This document shows positions 5,930 through 7,466 of a stretch of 7,466 nt of DNA, piece after piece. Position numbers and translations under genes: made by a program. This stretch comes from Proteobacteria bacterium UBA664. GTDB taxonomy: Bacteria; Pseudomonadota; Gammaproteobacteria; UBA7966. The DNA lies in the NCBI GenBank assembly GCA_002299125.1, contig DBNU01000135.1, forward strand, positions 1 through 7,466, in the 5' to 3' direction. The notes under the pieces are model-generated. The model had not been told where the DNA came from. It saw nothing but the letters and a program-made list of their open reading frames with translations, and ran no database searches. Within the stretch, counting starts at the first letter, position 1, and every line of letters starts with the position of its first letter.

Positions 5930-6748
5930 TCAGCCGTCGGATTCCGAGACCTGTGCGCCAGCCCTGCCCGCGCACACCGGGCAGTCCGGGTCCCGGGGCA
6001 GAGCAAGGCGCTGCCAGTCCAATCTGAGCGCGTCGAACAGCCAGAGGCTGCCTGCGGGTGAGTCGCCAGCCCCGGTGATGAGCCGGATGGCGGCCAGTGC
6101 CTGCAGGCTCCCCATCACACCGACCAGTGGTCCGATGACCCCGGCCGCCGTGCAGCGCTCGGCCGGCAACTCATCCTTGGCCTCGCTCGCGTGCTCCGGA
6201 TAGAGGCAGGCGTAGCAGGGGCTATCCGGCAAGCGCGGGTCGAAGACAGCGAACTGCGCCTCGAAGCGGATAGCGGCACCGCTCACCAGCGGGCGCCCCG
6301 CCGCGACACAGGCGCGGTTCACGGCCTGGCGGGTGGCAAAGTTGTCGCTGCCATCCAGCACCACGGTGGCCGCGCTCACGGCTGCCTGCAGGCGCTCCCC
6401 TTGCAGGCGCTCAACCCGGGGCGTGAGGCGCACATGGGGATTGAGTGCGGCGAGCCGCGCGGCGGCGGCCCTGACTTTCGGCAGCCCCAGATCCGCCTCG
6501 CCATAAAGCACCTGCCGCTGCAGGTTCGTGAGATCCACGGTGTCGTCGTCTACCAGCACCAGCTCGCCCACCCCTGCGGCGCAGAGGTAGAGTGCCGCCG
6601 GGCAACCGAGCCCACCCATGCCCACCAGTAACACCCGCGCACCGGCCAGCGCCTCCTGACCGGCCAGATCGATCTGCGGCAGCAGGATCTGGCGCGAGTA
6701 GCGCGCGAGGAGATCGTCGCGCGCCGGTGTTGGCTCGTGCTCGGCCAT
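5930..6748 (-). CDS. moeB: MoeB/ThiF/HesA-family adenylyltransferase, probably MoeB
   Basis: A 272-residue E1-like enzyme that adenylates the C-terminal glycine of a ubiquitin-like sulfur carrier (MoaD in molybdopterin synthesis, or ThiS-type carriers). Visible features: ATP loop GMGGLG at 43-48, VDDDTVDLTNLQRQ with D68, N75, R78 and Q79, K91, LDGSDN at 131-136, the zinc cysteine pairs C178/C181 (CYAC) and C256/C259 (CPVC), and C199 in ERCTAAGVIGPL at the position of the E. coli MoeB active-site cysteine. Similarity to E. coli MoeB (249 residues) runs from RYSRQI to the end. There is no C-terminal rhodanese domain. The ATG at 6748 has GGAG 6 nt upstream. An alternative GTG at 6781 overlaps the prmC stop by 4 nt and would add 11 residues. 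The prmC-moeB order is known from Pseudomonas and supports the MoeB name, but ThiF or HesA function is not excluded. Confidence 0.88.
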   Translation of the reverse strand: MAEHEPTPARDDLLARYSRQILLPQIDLAGQEALAGARVLLVGMGGLGCPAALYLCAAGVGELVLVDDDTVDLTNLQRQVLYGEADLGLPKVRAAAARLAALNPHVRLTPRVERLQGERLQAAVSAATVVLDGSDNFATRQAVNRACVAAGRPLVSGAAIRFEAQFAVFDPRLPDSPCYACLYPEHASEAKDELPAERCTAAGVIGPLVGVMGSLQALAAIRLITGAGDSPAGSLWLFDALRLDWQRLALPRDPDCPVCAGRAGAQVSESDG

Positions 6749-6777
6749 GGGCTGCTCCGGGGGCGGGCCCGCGCGAT

Positions 6778-7466
6778 TCACTCGGCTGCCACCATGGCGC
6801 TTGCCGCAGCCGGGTCCGGATGGCGCCCGAGGCTCACCCGGGGCAAGCCGGCAAGATCGGGAAAGGACGCCACTTCCACCAAGCCTGCATCCCGGAGCCC
6901 TGCGCGCACAGCCTCGCCCTGGGTGGCCCCGTGTTCCAGCAGCAGCCAGCCGCCGGGCGCAAGATGGGCGGAGGCACCCAGAATGATCTCGGCGAGGTCG
7001 GCAAGCCCGTCCGCCCCGCTCACCAGCGCAGCGGCTGGCTCGTGGCAGAGGCCATCGCCGGCCAGTGCCGGGTCTCCTGCAGCGATGTACGGCGGATTGC
7101 TGACGACGAGATCGAAGCGTGCCGCGCCGAGACCCCGCCACCAGTGCGAACCCAACAGGCGCAGCTTGCCGATGCCGAGCCTCTCGGCATTGGCCCGGGC
7201 GACGACGAGGGCACGGGGGCAACGATCGGTTGCCAGCCAGCAGGTGTCAGGGCGTGCACGCGCACAGGCGAGCGCGATCGCGCCACTGCCGGTGCCGAGG
7301 TCCACGCAGAGCGGCTGTTGTCCGGGGGCCATCCCGGGCAGACGGGCGAGGGCCAGGTCCACCAGCAACTCGGTCTCGGGGCGCGGTACCAGCACAGCCG
7401 GGGTGATCAGGAGTTCCAGCGTACCGAAGCCGCGCCGGCCACTCAGGTAGGCGAGCGGCTCTCCAT
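6778..7466 (-). CDS. prmC: Peptide chain release factor N5-glutamine methyltransferase (5' end missing)
   Basis: The C-terminal 228 residues of PrmC (HemK); the 5' end lies beyond the window, and about 50-60 N-terminal residues are missing judging by the 277-residue E. coli protein. PrmC methylates the glutamine of the GGQ motif of release factors RF1 and RF2 using S-adenosylmethionine. The visible part begins GEPLAYLSGRRGFGTLELLI and continues with VLVPRPETELLV, the SAM-binding motif DLGTGSG (7282-7302) and the substrate-glutamine motif NPPYI (NPPY at 7087-7098), all hallmarks of the family. The GTG at 7395 is internal and not a start, since conserved sequence continues upstream to the window edge. 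The 3' end is 29 bp from the moeB ATG, or overlaps its alternative GTG by 4 nt, so the two genes form an operon. prfA is the expected gene upstream of prmC, outside the window. Confidence 0.95.
   Translation of the reverse strand, partial: GEPLAYLSGRRGFGTLELLITPAVLVPRPETELLVDLALARLPGMAPGQQPLCVDLGTGSGAIALACARARPDTCWLATDRCPRALVVARANAERLGIGKLRLLGSHWWRGLGAARFDLVVSNPPYIAAGDPALAGDGLCHEPAAALVSGADGLADLAEIILGASAHLAPGGWLLLEHGATQGEAVRAGLRDAGLVEVASFPDLAGLPRVSLGRHPDPAAASAMVAAE

Overview
This is a GC-rich chromosomal window whose gene set points to a gammaproteobacterium. The evidence is a DUF3135 protein (a family I know mainly from gammaproteobacteria), a PrlC-type oligopeptidase A with the E. coli length and start, and a prmC-moeB pair arranged as in Pseudomonas-like genomes. 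The genus cannot be fixed from the sequence; Chromatiales or Ectothiorhodospiraceae-like lineages would fit but this is a guess.

Layout. Positions 1-184 hold no gene I can support. On the minus strand follow a DUF3135 protein (185-604), exonuclease III xthA (856-1632) and oligopeptidase A prlC (1646-3688). prlC and xthA are 13 bp apart and look co-transcribed. A 375-bp divergent region (3689-4063) separates prlC from bacterioferritin bfr on the plus strand (4064-4549). bfr converges on a minus-strand Uma2-family nuclease gene (4598-5230), with a strong UUCG-capped hairpin in the 48-bp gap. A 412-bp region (5231-5642) then holds a 7-bp inverted repeat in front of the Uma2 gene, a 141-bp MITE-like palindromic element with 3-bp target duplications, and a Fur-box-like operator overlapping a candidate promoter for bfd (5643-5843, plus strand). 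The window ends with moeB (5930-6748) and the 3' part of prmC (6778-7466, cut by the window edge), both on the minus strand.

How the genes work together. Bfr stores iron as a ferric core and Bfd is the [2Fe-2S] partner that delivers electrons to Bfr for iron release, so the central part is an iron storage and mobilisation module. In many gammaproteobacteria bfd and bfr are neighbours. Here both are on the plus strand but 1.09 kb apart, with an inverted Uma2 gene and a MITE-like element between them, which suggests the pair was split by accessory DNA. The flanks are housekeeping: translation termination (prmC), molybdopterin or related sulfur-carrier activation (moeB), peptide turnover (prlC) and base-excision repair (xthA).

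I found no convincing undescribed multi-gene system. The most interesting non-coding signals are the 141-bp element and the Fur-like bfd operator.
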